Shown here: in pieces, positions 1-9,490 of the stretch
Layout of the letters: every line of letters starts with the position of its first letter
Numbering within the stretch: the stretch's first letter is position 1
Assembly (NCBI GenBank): GCA_003427395.1
Contig: BFEA01000373.1
Location: forward strand, 495,588 to 530,794
Length of the DNA stretch: 35,207 nucleotides
DNA from: Chara braunii
Lineage: Eukaryota; Streptophyta; Charophyceae; Charales; Characeae
Reading direction: 5' to 3'
The notes under the pieces: model-generated
Seen by the model: the letters and a program-made list of their open reading frames with translations, nothing else
The model's database searches: none
What the model was told of the DNA's origin: nothing
Program-made: the position numbers and the translations under genes

Positions 1-83
<83 letters not shown>

Positions 84-101
84 CTCTCTCGCGCGCGCGG
101 G
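1..101. repeat. (TC)n microsatellite
   Basis: Nearly pure TC dinucleotide run that begins at the window edge, so its true length is unknown. It degrades at the right end into CG-rich dinucleotides (gcgcgcg) before unique sequence begins. Confidence 0.97.
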
Positions 102-589
102 GGCGCACGTTTTGCCCCATTGTTTTGGCTACCTTAGGATTGAGTTCCCCGCGCCCACACGACAGATAATAAAATCATTCGCAGCCCTAAGGCTGCATTA
201 TGGTAGGCTTCAGTGTCTGTGTCAAGGTGACACATTTTCAGCGACGGTGGTCAGGGGGACCGACACACAACTTGAAGTGGGTTCTAAGGGGGTAAAAGTT
301 TTTTGGGGACCTATAGCTATCACGCATTTTTATGAACCACCTACAACTGTCACGCGTAGACATGGTGCGGTATCGAAATTGGAGGACCGGTTCTCTCTTC
401 CATATGAACTGCAAAACGGCCCTCAGGCCGAGGCGTTGATGCCATTTTTCTCAAAACAAGGAGGTTCAAGTTAATGTTAGAAGGATGCATGAAGCGCAAC
501 AAAACAGGCGTCCGGTGCAAAAAGCAACTTTGGCGTTTTTTTGTGCTCAGAGGAACTTACAAAAAAATTTAAAACCTAAAATGAGTAGG
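102..589. other. Unidentified stretch left of the mitochondrial-derived block
   Basis: A 120-codon plus-strand open frame (112-474) crosses this stretch. Its translation matches nothing I recognise, has no membrane segment or repeat, and is short enough to be chance. If the group II intron domain V at 615-648 is read on the minus strand, the 3' exon should lie here, at coordinates below about 590. Translating that strand in all frames gives early stops and no recognisable mitochondrial protein. A short match to a conserved large-subunit rRNA motif (minus strand, 128-139) is too small to call. Confidence 0.4.
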
Positions 590-614
590 GGTGAGAGGTG
601 AGTTTCTGCCCTCC

Positions 615-648
615 GAACCATACGTGACAGTTTCCTGTCATACAACTC
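615..648 (-). ncRNA. Group II intron domain V (degenerate)
   Basis: On the minus strand this is exactly 34 nt, the standard domain V length. It has a perfect 6-bp upper stem (TGACAG with CTGTCA) closed by a GAAA tetraloop, a two-base CG bulge, and a lower stem formed by the two ends. Against the familiar organellar consensus, two C bases after the initial GAG are T, and one C in the 3' lower strand is T. These changes turn G-C pairs into G-T wobbles. The first of them alters the catalytic AGC triad to AGT, so it should not splice. A possible domain VI follows toward lower coordinates. Established knowledge: domain V is the catalytic core of group II introns. Only about 330 bp separate it from the trnG-like gene, too little for a full intron, so the 5' part is missing or unrecognisable. 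Confidence 0.8.
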
Positions 649-980
649 TCCATTAGCGCTCCATCTCGTACGCATAACACTCCTAAACTGGCCAACACTA
701 CGTGCTTCTTGAATGTTTATGCCGAGCCAACGACATGGGTTGCATAGCCTCGGTGATCACCAAAATGAAATCATTAAATAGGTTGCAACTTATGTTTTTA
801 CTATTCTGATATGTATTCAATTAAATGATTTTTTAAATGTTCATTAACCACTTTCTCAAAGTCCCACTTTGTGACCTCTGGTGATACAACGCCGTGAAGC
901 GTTCATCTTTCCCACCAACCCTAAGGTGGAGTGGTGTCAGTTCCATTATTTTCTTGGTCAGGCAGCGAAGAAAGTAGATG

Positions 981-1052
981 AGTTAAAAAAAGGATTTGAA
1001 CCCTCAACCTTAGCCTTGGCAAGGCTATACTCTACCATTAAGCTATTTCCGC
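981..1052 (-). pseudogene. trnG-GCC: Mitochondrial-type tRNA-Gly(GCC) pseudogene
   Basis: The minus strand reads as a 72-nt tRNA starting GCGGAAATAGCTTAATGGTA. It has D arm GCTT...GAGT, anticodon stem TAGCC/GGCTA around loop TTGCCAA (anticodon GCC, U33 kept), and T loop TTCAAAT. The first ~60 nt match the plant mitochondrial trnG(GCC) as I recall it almost base for base. The 3' part has changed: the T stem now pairs partly through G-T wobbles, and the acceptor 3' strand (TTTTAAC) mismatches the 5' strand at two positions. The damage is mainly C-to-T and is confined to the 3' quarter. It lies 112 bp from the trnI-like gene on the same strand. It is probably a non-functional nuclear copy; a divergent working gene in true mitochondrial DNA is less likely given the surroundings. 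Confidence 0.82.
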
Positions 1053-1164
1053 CATCAATCCACTTTGTAGTGCGCTTGCCGTGAGATGAGACGTCGAAGG
1101 AAAAAAAATCAAGTATAAAAAAATAAAATGTGTTTGCGAGCGCAGCTCGCCAGCACTGCAGAGC

Positions 1165-1237
1165 AGACCTAAGTAGATTTGAACTACTGACTTTACACTT
1201 ATCTAGTGTATACTATAACCAATTCAATTATAGGCTC
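1165..1237 (-). pseudogene. trnI-GAU: Organellar-type tRNA-Ile(GAU) pseudogene
   Basis: The minus strand folds as a tRNA. Acceptor strands GAGCCTA and TAGGTCT have four Watson-Crick pairs, two wobbles and one mismatch. The D arm is around AATTGGTTA, the anticodon stem is a perfect 5-bp TACAC/GTGTA, and the T arm is a perfect 5-bp AGTAG/CTACT with loop TTCAAAT. The anticodon loop TAGATAA places GAT at the anticodon, giving isoleucine (GAU). Position 33, normally an invariant U, is A, so the gene is probably dead. It has no intron, unlike the chloroplast trnI(GAU), and is unlike nuclear tRNA-Ile. A mitochondrial origin is inferred from the sequence style and the neighbouring trnG. Intronless mitochondrial trnI(GAU) is common in algae and not typical of seed plants. 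Confidence 0.65.
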
Positions 1238-1323
1238 ATGTCTGGAAAAACTTGTGGGAATCCATGCATTCGTCATAGTCTTTCCACAAAAAATATCAGA
1301 AAATTTTCAAAAACTTATTAAGA

Positions 1324-1590
1324 CCATGAAATAATCGTCTCGCCGATTCGACACATTTTTCATTTTGCCACTCAGCCATGTGCGAGCCAACGAAAAAAAT
1401 ACTCCAACTTAAGTGATTTTTCACGCTCGGAAGAATGCGTGAAAAAATTAAAAATTTAAGTGCTCGTAGCCTCGTAGATTTTGTTGTGATATTTTCAGCA
1501 AAATCACAACAAAATCTTACATAAATGAAGAAAAAAAAATCATCCATGAAATAGATCGTGGCCACAATTCGACTCATACTCCATTTTTTA
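1324..1590. repeat. Short direct repeats flanking two tandem hairpins
   Basis: A motif starting ccatgaaata and running through ATTCGAC and CATTTTT occurs at 1324-1360 and again, diverged, at 1544-1590. Between them lie two consecutive inverted repeats. One is 1416-1448: 11-bp arms ATTTTTCACGC/GCGTGAAAAAT with one extra A in the second arm and a 10-nt loop. The other is 1476-1517: a 13-bp perfect stem beginning AGATTTTGTTGTG, plus a further 5-bp stem above a 2-nt bulge. The arrangement resembles a small non-autonomous element, but no known terminal motif is seen. Confidence 0.5.
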
Positions 1591-1595
1591 ATTTA

Positions 1596-1597
<2 letters not shown>

Positions 1598-1649
<52 letters not shown>
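1598..1649. repeat. (TC)n microsatellite
   Basis: Pure CT/TC run of about 52 bp. Confidence 0.97.
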
Positions 1650-1653
<4 letters not shown>

Positions 1654-2439
1654 GCATGCACGAACTTGTGTGCTAAGTACACGCCCAGGAACATCTATAA
1701 TAGATCACGACAATTAATACACTCTCATTTTTCAATATTCGGTACCATTCCTGTAACATCACTGAAAAATTCGACCATTTCTCCAATGGTGCTTGAATCT
1801 TGTTTAATCCATAAACATGTGCAATTTCATCTCCTACAGGTCATGTGAGCTAATTGCATTTTCTATGCACGTAGCTCTTATGTGGCAAAGCCTGCAAATG
1901 GTTAGTTCTAGCCACGCCCATCTGCCCGCGGTCGGACTATGGGCAGGTCTAGCTAGCCCATGTCCTACCTGGCCAGGTATGGCCAAGTGATGGGAGGATG
2001 GTTCTGGGTTTGGTTGGAGGCAATTGTGATGAAAAATAACGGTAAGTTGTACGCGGCCTTTAGTGAGCAAAAAAGAAAATGGCTAGGTGTGGGCGGGTTT
2101 AGACTTGGCACGGTGTCGGGCGGCCGAAGGTCAGTCAGCCACCCGAATTTCGACGGATTGGGCCTTGGATTGAGTGCCTAAAGAGGGATTGACCAAGGTT
2201 TTCATCGGAGCCATTGGGAAAAATAAGGGGTCGGAAAGAGACCCCTAAAATTCCCCACGTCAAGTATTGAAACCGACCTTTGAAATCAACATGATGAACG
2301 ACTGCGCCTGTTGTGCCTAACTCCCGCTATTTTCGTCCGTTCCGAGGCTGTTTCCGAACCGGCCGGCCGCGGTACGGAGATATGGAAGTAGGCCTCTATG
2401 CGCACCTTTCACGCCAAGCAATTGACGAGAAAATGAAGC
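1650..2439. other. Unidentified sequence, no gene supported
   Basis: Open frames here are short (60-78 codons) and match nothing I recognise. Between 1910 and 2180 the DNA is GC-richer than its flanks and contains small inverted repeats such as ATGGGC...GCCCAT. No mobile-element protein motif was found in either strand. Confidence 0.5.
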
Positions 2440-2790
2440 CTTGAATTTTGCTATTTTTAATATCAAAATTAAAATTAGGTAAGGGAGTTAAAAATAATAA
2501 GAGAGACAAGAATAAAGAGAATTTTGCTATTTAATTAAATATCATCTAAATTTATTTTGACGTCAAGACCTTTTACTTTATTATTTCCAGTAAAGAATTA
2601 AAAATCATAAAAGAAAAGAAAAACAAAGGAATATTTGTTATTTAATTAAGCTTCGTCGGAATTTATTTGAGATAAACTAGGTCTTCATTTTTATTTTTCT
2701 CAATGACAGAATTAACAATGAAAAATATAATTAAAAATGATAAAAGAAAAAAAAACGAACAATTATTTAATATTTATTTGAATTATTCGC
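2440..2790. repeat. AT-rich imperfect tandem array, ~110-135 bp unit
   Basis: A block containing aattaaaaat(c/g)ataaaagaaaa, then an AATTAATTA-rich part and a stretch ending near tttattttt, recurs. Units start near 2485 (weakest match), 2595 and 2729, and there may be a partial unit before 2485. Copies are clearly diverged and the spacing is uneven. Confidence 0.55.
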
Positions 2791-4130
2791 GATGGGATTT
2801 ACCCCGGGATTACTTACTTACCTCGGTTCTGACGATTTTACGATTTTTCGATTATTGCGGACCCTTGAGTGATTTACCTGATCTATCTGATTCCTACCCT
2901 TGCCGCAACTTGTGTGTTATGAGTGAGTGCGGGATGGATGCTCGGCGCGGTATTACCGATGGTACTATTTCGGTTGTGTCGCTCGACTTCATTGCTTCGG
3001 TGTGGCCGCTGGTTCGGTTTGGGCGCGTGGCTTGAGGAGGTTCGGTATTATTACGGGATTGCGGCATTGTACGGTATTCGATATGTTTCAGGTTCGGTAT
3101 TGACTCGACAACGGTATGGTACAAACCCCTTCGGTTAGAGATGTTGTCTCAGGTCCGGTTTTGATTTGGCATTAGTAACGGCAGAGACTGCGGTAATTTG
3201 TAATGATTGTCTCAGTTCCGGCACCGTTATGGTAAAGGCTCAGCTGCTGCAGTTCAGATTGGTGATTCCACGTTCGACATTGGTATGGAATCGGTGCAGG
3301 CTGTTGCAGTTCGGGAAGGACATTTCAGAAACTTGTTTGGCACGAGTAGCAGCGGAACCGGTGCTGCTGTTCAGGTATGGCCACAAGTCTTGCACAGGTA
3401 CGGCGCGTGAGTCGCCTTTTGTGGTGATTAACCGAATGACACCACACGTAACTAGTGACACTGAATTATGGTTGTGGCCTTAGGGCCTGTGGTATGAAAT
3501 CCCGGTGCTGGAACTGGATCATTGGTACCGCTGACCCTGTTGCTGGTGTTGTTGGACTCCCATGGTACCATCGCTGTAGTGGAGCTGTGGGCCTGGATTC
3601 CCAGGTACCCTCGGCCCTGAGGCCTACAACCAGGGGCAGCGATCCTCATATAGCCAGATCAGTTGACAAGAAAGGAGGATTCGGGGGGCTGAGACGACCG
3701 GAGAAAACGCAGCGGAGGGACAGGCAACAACAGCGAACACAGCGAGCGTGTCTGGGCTCAGTGGTCTATCTAAAGGTGTTGTTGCTGGCACGGGGATTAC
3801 AGTAGGGGAGGTGACGTCAACATCAAAGTCATCAGAACCAGCAGCTATGGAGGCCGCTTGTGTGTGTGTCTCTTCGCGCTAGGGAGCTCCAACAACCAAA
3901 CATGCTCGTGGTTACTACAGTACTGACTATGGTGAGTCAATCGGGCATGTGGCATCACGGAACAGCAAACGAGAAGTCTGCAGAACTCGAAATTATTTAC
4001 CCAATTGATCTTGCCCGTGTACGAAAACACACTCACAGATGAAAAAGGACTGTCAAACGAACGTGGCCGTAATGAAGACCAAACTCAAAGGAGCATGGAC
4101 TGGTGAGAGCAAGTGAAGCGCGTGATAATC
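2791..4130. other. Unidentified GC-richer stretch
   Basis: Several overlapping open frames occur on both strands (for example 2703-3035, 3166-3483 and 3455-3805 on plus). None has a recognisable domain, and no frame stands out as the coding one. The DNA from about 2880 to 3640 is rich in CGG, GGT and GTACGG-like words, which may reflect an old repeat. I cannot name a gene here. Confidence 0.4.
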
Positions 4131-4133
4131 TGA

Positions 4134-4545
4134 ATGTGTATATGTGTGAGAGAGGGAAAACGAAAGAGAGCGGACTCTGAGAGAGAGAGAGAGAAGACTG
4201 TGTGTGTGAGAGAGAGAGTGAGAGGAAGAGAATGTGTATGTGCGAGAGAGAGAGAGAGAGAGAGAGTGAGAGGAAGAGACTGTGTGTGTGAGAGAGAGAG
4301 AGAGAGAGTGAGAGGAAGAGACTGTGTGTGTGCGAGAGAGAGAGTGAGAGAAAAAGACTGTGTGTGTGNGAGAGAGAGAGTGAGAGAAAAAGACTGTGTG
4401 TGTGAGAGAGAGAGAGAGTGGGAGGAAGAGACTGTGTGTGTACGAGAGAGAGAGAGAGTGAGAGAAAGAGACTGTGTGTGTGAGAGAGAGAGAGTGAGAG
4501 GAAGAGACTGTGTGTGTGCGAGAGAGAGAGAAGACCCATCCATGA
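4134..4545 (+). repeat. GA/TGTG compound minisatellite, ~9 units
   Basis: Units of roughly 35-50 bp consist of ACTGTGTGTGTG (variants AATGTGTATGTG), then (GA)n, then GTGAGAGGAAGAG. I count about nine TGTG blocks. Both strands stay open by repeat arithmetic, giving long arginine/glutamate- or serine/leucine-rich frames that are low-complexity artefacts. GA-rich sequence without the TGTG block continues to about 4700. One N lies at 4369. Confidence 0.9.
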
Positions 4546-4700
4546 GAGAGGGAGTGAGAGAGTGCGCAGACAGAGGTAGAGTAGAAAGAGTGGCAAAGAG
4601 AGAGAAAGTAAAAAGCAAGGAGTGAAAAGTGACTGTTCGCGGGAAGAAGAGAGAGAGAGAAAGGAGGAGAGTGTGAGCCAGCACAAGTAAAAAGAGAGTG

Positions 4701-5110
4701 AGTGAGAAAGAAAAATTATGGGTGAGTGAGAAAGATGCAGATGCGCCGAGTTGCGATTATTTTCTTTTCTTTTATTTATTATGTATGTGACCCCAAGCAC
4801 GAGTCACGTACATTCAGAACAGCATCCGCATGGCGCGGTTCAACAAGCGAAAATGTAGAATGAAGCTTCTGCAGGTAAGTGCAGGAATGAGCAAGAGAGA
4901 AGGGGTGTGCAAATCTGCATACTAAAAAAAATAACGCACCTGGCCGTGACAGCAGCCAGGTTCATTCGAGTTGGAGTCAGTGGGATAGTGGTGCGGTGAC
5001 GGTAAACCTCCAAGCACACTCAGTTCGTGAGAGAGAGGGGGCTGGTTCAGAGGGCGTAAAAAAAAGTAATGGGGTGTGAGCAGGAGCAAAAGAGGGCCAG
5101 AGAAGTACAG
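4701..5110. other. Unidentified spacer between GA-rich repeats
   Basis: No open frame longer than background and no repeat unit apart from short GA tracts. It separates the compound minisatellite from the (GA)n run. Confidence 0.5.
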
Positions 5111-5111
5111 N

Positions 5112-5185
<74 letters not shown>

Positions 5186-5190
5186 NAGAG
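5111..5190. repeat. (GA)n microsatellite
   Basis: About 80 bp of pure GA with ambiguous bases at both ends (5111 and 5186). These Ns probably mark uncertain repeat length in the assembly. Confidence 0.97.
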
Positions 5191-5249
5191 CAAGTAAGTG
5201 AGAGGGAGGGGGACCAGATCACTCCATGTCGTTTTGCTACTTGTTGGTT

Positions 5250-5880
5250 GATCACACAGCGGCAACCTATTGGCTGTTCGAGTACTCTTTACTCATTGGC
5301 TGATCACACAGCGGCCACTTATTGGCTGTTCACTCATCGACTGATCACACAGCGGCCACTTACTCGCTGTTCGAGTACTTTCCACTCATTGGCAAATCAC
5401 GCAGCGGCCACTTATTGGCTGTTCGAGTACTCTCTACTCATTAGTTGATCACACAACGGCCACTTATTGGTTGTTCGAGTACTCTCTACTCATTGGCTGA
5501 TCACACAGCGGCCACTTACTGATTGTTCGAGTACTCTCCACTCATTGGCAGATCACGCAGCGACACTTATTGGCTGTTCAAGTACTCTTTTCTCATTGGC
5601 TGATCAGGCAACAGCCACTTATTGGATGTTCAAGTACTCTCTACTCATTGGCTGATCACGCAGCAGTCACTTATTGGCTGTTCGAGTACTCTCTACTCAT
5701 TGGCTGATCATGCAGCAGCCGTTCATTGACTGTTCGAGTAATCTCTACTCATTGGTGGATCACGCAGCAGCCACTTATTGGCTGTTCGAGTACTCTTCAC
5801 TCATTGGCAGATCAAGTAGCTGCCACTAATTGGTTGTCTGAGTAGTCACTACTCATTGGTGGATCAGGTATTGGCCGCCT
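5250..5880 (+). repeat. 52-bp minisatellite, 12 units plus a partial
   Basis: The consensus unit begins gatcacgcagcggccactta, continues through ttggctgttcgagtactc and ends actcattggct. I count 12 consecutive units and the start of a 13th that decays near 5880. The second unit lacks an internal 11 bp (no GAGTACTC block). Most others are 51-53 bp with scattered substitutions, and the last two are the most diverged. Each unit contains the palindromes TGATCA and GAGTACTC and two TTGGCTG words. At 52 bp the unit is not a multiple of three, so the short frames inside it are not coding. Confidence 0.93.
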
Positions 5881-6590
5881 ATGAAATCAACTTCATGCTG
5901 CCCAATTGAGGAAAAATAATCGAATTTTAAGACCCGAAATGAATTACAGAGTTATGCTCGTTTGTTCTCATTGTGGGATGAATTATTGACTCCTCCCATT
6001 AAACCAAGTTTCCTGTTCATGCGCGTATGAAGTGAATGTAATCCCTTTTGCTGATTGATTCCTCGAGCCTGAAAAACGGATTTTAGCCAGAATTTTATTA
6101 TTATGTTCCTCTATATGTGTCTTGATCTACACCATGTTTTAGTGTGTAGCGAAGGGGATATTTGGTCCAGCTGATAGAGGGGGCGTAACAGGTCAATCAA
6201 AACTTACTCCCTGTCGGTCGTTGAGGACCTCGGAAGCGGGCGCGACGAGTGACAGGTGCCGTAGCCCTTGGCTTCAGCGAACAGTAGGCGCCCCTCCCCG
6301 GGTTTCCTCACAACGGTTCACTTGCCCAAAAGATATGCATGTATACATGTGGGGGTCTACACCCATGCCTATATGTCTATTGAGGTACCGGACCCTATTT
6401 TGCATTACTGAGTTTTTAAACAGACGACCGGTTTGATGGAGGTGTGACCTCGATATGCTTTGAATTTTGTCTCATGACTTATTTTCTCCCACTCATATGT
6501 GGCATGCGCAGTTGTCTCGAGACTTGTCATTTATTTACCTAGTGTATTCGATTACTTTTTTTCTTTTTGGTCATTAACGGGCTTTGGGGT
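5881..6590. other. Unidentified sequence, no gene supported
   Basis: Contains no frame longer than 71 codons and no transposon domain. There is a perfect 12-bp palindrome CATGTATACATG at 6338-6349. The right border is set by the start of homology with the second copy of the unknown repeat. Confidence 0.45.
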
Positions 6591-8690
6591 ACTACCTTCT
6601 TTTCGGGCAGGGTGTAATGCATGAAACCAATGGTTGTCGATGTCTCCTTACCTCATAGTATTTTTATTTTCTCGAAATTTTTGAAATTTTATTTGTCCAT
6701 CAATTTACATAGGAATTATGCGCGCCTTGGCGAACGCTCCAGAAATTTTGTTCAACAGTTGAGAACTCTGTAATTTGCAGGCGCACTTCCCGTCACGTGT
6801 TTTTTTTATTTATAAATGAGTGTTCCCAAATCTGCCTTGGAAAGCTCGGTGAAATTTCTCAAGGGATCTGAATAGGCGTAGGATTTTTACATGTTTAATT
6901 CCACACGCAGATGATGCTGTTGATTTTTTTAAACCTTGAACTAGTTTTAGAGTTGGATTGGACGAAACTTAACTATTTCGGTGCCCTTTTTATTTTTTGC
7001 GCCAGAGCCACGCATGCAAGTTCCCCTCCCTTCCGTTGTACCCCGAACCATCTTCATATTTCTCTGCTTTGCACGTTCTTTTCTCAACCCGAAACTATTT
7101 TTCATCCCCCTTTCCTTCATCTAAATCTTGGTCCTGCTCCGCACTGTTTTTCACCTCCTCCCCCTTCCTGTCTTTGTCTCTGTAGAGGAAGTCCCTACCA
7201 ATCCCCTCTCAAAGTCATCAGGCTACCAGACGACAGCGTGTAAGGAGGATTAATCCCCTCACACTGTGGTATTATTGGTTGCGAAGAACTAGCGTGGATC
7301 GATGTGAATTTCCCAAGGCAAATAATCTAACTCCCCTCCTCCCTCTCTTCGACCCCTTCTTTATCTCTCTCTCCCGACCTTCGCAACTATAAAATCCTAA
7401 AGCACGTCCGAAAATCTATCTCTCAACCTCGGGCCATCTGCCAACTTTGAGGACGTAGTGGCTAGATAACATGATGAACCGTGAGTCGAAACGTCCTGAT
7501 GAGTTGATTGTAGTTTTGCGAGGCTGTGCGCCGGGTGGCCGCAATGACATGGGGGATCTGGGCAAGTTGGTGTAGAAACTAAGTCACGGTTGGCGACGTG
7601 ATGATCGCTGTGGTATGGAGGTTGGTACATGGCGATCGGTATCGTAAGTGCCCGAGTAAGGCGGATGTGTGTATCTACGAGTGGTTTTATGGCTCGAGGC
7701 CATGATAAGAGAGTAGAATGCTTGCGCGCCTTGTTCTTCGTTCTTCTCCTATTTTGGAAGCTAAGTTTATGGCGGAACGCCGTTTTTTCCCATATCTATT
7801 TGTATGTTTGCAACTCTTCCTAGCTCTTTAGTCACCCTCTTTGGTCAAGCTACGACTCCGACAACACTTTTGGTTCTCTGCCTCTTTCTCTCTCTCTCCC
7901 TCTATGTGTTTTTCTTAATGAATAATTGAATGACCTGATGTCTTTCTTGCCCCTATCAACTTATGAGATCTCGCATCGCTCGTCTCCTTAAGCTCAAGCG
8001 GATCTCGCGGGGACAAGTAACATTGAAGTTATGAGGCCAATGAGGTCGGGTGGCTTGGTGATTTACTTAGACTCTTGTCTCCTCACTCCCGCGAATGAAT
8101 GCTAGATAGTTGCATTTTTTATTAGATCAAATAACAGATTATATCGACTCACGCCTCTAGTTAACCTATGCCATGTGGACTGGTCAGACTGACTCGACAA
8201 AGCGCAGACTTCCTGTACTCCCACAACGTTCATTCCAGTATAACGAGAAAAGGTCACGCGTATGCGAGTAGGACGTACGGGAAGTCGTCGTGAAAATCGA
8301 GGGACGTTACTATATCCCTCCAGAAATGAGGTATTCAAAGTTCGTAGGTGTTGGGTTTGTGATAATTGCTACTCATTTTCCGCCTTACTCCTTATTATTG
8401 CCCTTCAATGAGACCCGTGGATGACGGTGTCACCCCATTGGCCCAATACTCTATGCAGCAATTGTCACCACACCGAGCGTTACGGGAAAGAGGGTTCCAC
8501 TACCGGATACATGACGAGGACGAATTAAAGGAAAGAGCAATCAGAGTACAACCTTCCACATCAGACTCTGAGCTCTGCAGGGAGTGACGACGAGACTGAA
8601 TTTGAAAACAAGATCCCACATGAGTACACCTGCCCTTTCGCTCAAAAAGATGTCGAGTAGTTGATCTTCTCATGCTTTCGGTTTCCGTAG
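6591..8690 (+). mobile_element. Unclassified dispersed repeat, copy 1
   Basis: Collinear with 13081-15216 along most of its length. Shared landmarks, in order: a start near tactaccttcttttcggg; a block reading CATCTAAATCTTGGTCCTGC; a 26-nt identical island at 7237-7262; a CT-rich tract before a TATAAAA box at 7388-7394; a block with GAGGCCATGATAAGAGAG and ATTTTGGAAGCTAAGT; and a coding block at 8170-8587. Copy 1 carries about 400 bp near 6660-7100 not found in copy 2 and lacks part of copy 2's 14100-14640. The CT-tract/TATA arrangement is LTR-like, but I see no matching second LTR, integrase or reverse transcriptase, so the class is open. It abuts a LINE fragment at its right end. Confidence 0.8.
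8170..8587 (+). pseudogene. Decayed ORF of the unclassified repeat, copy 1
   Basis: Translation from 8170 aligns residue by residue with the ORF at 14695. Shared words include RLPV, YNE, RVCE, DVRE, YY.PPE.R, FVG.G, LLLPFNE, then PHWPNTLCS.C.HT.RY, and finally RGFHYR..DED..KERA and STSDSELC. Against copy 2 there is one in-frame TAG (TGG in copy 2), a frameshift after LLLPFNE, and a one-base loss before the RGFHYR block, so it cannot make the protein. Many differences are third-position and silent (TAT/TAC, CCT/CCA, AAC/AAT, GAA/GAG), showing that the plus strand was coding before the copies died. The CS-x-C-x-HT cluster could bind metal, which is speculation. I do not recognise the family. 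Confidence 0.7.
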
Positions 8691-9400
8691 GTATCGGGTT
8701 GCTACCGTGACTTTCTTTTGGTCTGGTATATCGCCTCGCCCAGGAGGTGGACAGTGCAACGAAATGATCAAATTGAAAATGTTGCAGATGATAAGACCAT
8801 TGCCCTCCCGAATAGCGAGAGCGAATATGGTTTTTTCTATTTGGTTATCTGAGATATGACTTTGGACCCCAATAGGATGTCTTGGGTACGGCCTGCGTCA
8901 AAAATAGATACTTGAACACCTAGTAGATACTCTATGTTTTGCACTGGGACTTGTTGCGTGCCCCAATCAGAGAAAAGTTGATTTGTTTCAGTTGGTTGAT
9001 ACCTTGGAAAGGTGAAAATAAATTTTGATCACCGCGTCTAGTTCTTCCAGGGATTCTTTGGTGTTTGTGCATGCTACCATGAGATCGTCAGCTATGGTTG
9101 TGTTAATGACCTTGACAACAGAAAGCTTGATGACAATTTGTTATTTGCATTTACCACATTCGTTGCTCGTGAATACATAGTTTGTACTCATCTGCAGAAA
9201 GAATCTCCAAAATTCATGCATTTCATAGTAATGGTCACAAAGGTCCATCCTACTTTATCATAAGCCTTCTCAAGGTCTAGCAGGATAACTGCTACTTCTA
9301 ATTTTCTCAAGGCTAAATTTTTTAGAAGAATCTTGTAGGCAACGTTTAGAACTAAAATTGGCCGCCAGTTCCGTACATTTGTTTTTGTCCCGTTCCATGC
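8691..9400 (-). pseudogene. LINE (L1-type) reverse transcriptase fragment
   Basis: The minus strand encodes broken but diagnostic RT pieces. NWRPILVLNVAYKILLKN lies at about 9320-9370 and LLDLEKAYDKVGWTF at about 9230-9290. The catalytic ADD is at 9084-9092, in the context TIADDLMVACTNTKESLEEL. After a stop comes LLGVQVSIFDAGRTQD, then a RAMVLSSATFSI-like segment. A large internal deletion joins KNLA directly to LEVAVILLDLEKAYD, skipping the usual fingers-to-palm linker. Multiple stops and shifts make it inactive. Its 5' side is replaced by the (CT)n run at 9403-9490, and its 3' side stops at the end of the unknown repeat. It is non-LTR rather than retroviral because of the NWRP...LDLEKAYD order and the absence of RNase H or integrase. 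Confidence 0.85.
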
Positions 9401-9401
9401 A

Positions 9402-9402
<1 letters not shown>

Positions 9403-9487
<85 letters not shown>

Positions 9488-9490
9488 GCT
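9403..9490. repeat. (CT)n microsatellite
   Basis: Long CT run with one interrupting T, directly abutting the LINE reverse transcriptase fragment. CT-rich sequence continues to about 9545. Confidence 0.96.

Larger units (their letters stand above)
590..1240 (-). other. Mitochondrial-derived segment (NUMT-like), decayed
   Basis: Three organellar landmarks sit on the same strand within about 630 bp. In minus-strand order they are a trnI(GAU)-like gene, a trnG(GCC)-like gene and the 3' part of a group II intron with domain V. Nuclear plant tRNAs for glycine and isoleucine look different, and nuclear genomes lack functional group II introns, so the simplest reading is an old transfer of mitochondrial DNA. 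Each landmark carries damage, much of it C-to-T or G-to-A, as expected for methylated non-functional nuclear DNA. The surroundings (microsatellites, LINEs) are nuclear in character. The exact borders are not visible; they are set here by the outermost landmarks. Confidence 0.7.

Noticed and set aside
128-139. Minus-strand TCCTAAGGTAGC, a conserved large-subunit rRNA word, near the mitochondrial block
   Set aside because: Only 12 bases match well, and the neighbouring sequence does not align with rRNA beyond a few scattered positions.
112-474. 120-codon plus frame as a host or mitochondrial gene
   Set aside because: No recognisable domain and no homologous copy in the window. The adjoining intron relic is on the opposite strand.
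4033-4800. 255-codon minus-strand open frame and its overlapping partners
   Set aside because: Serine/leucine/histidine or arginine/glutamate repeats generated by the GA/TGTG satellite; open on both strands because the repeat lacks stop codons.
5250-5880. CRISPR array
   Set aside because: Direct repeats with no unique spacers; the units are contiguous 52-bp copies in a eukaryotic satellite context.
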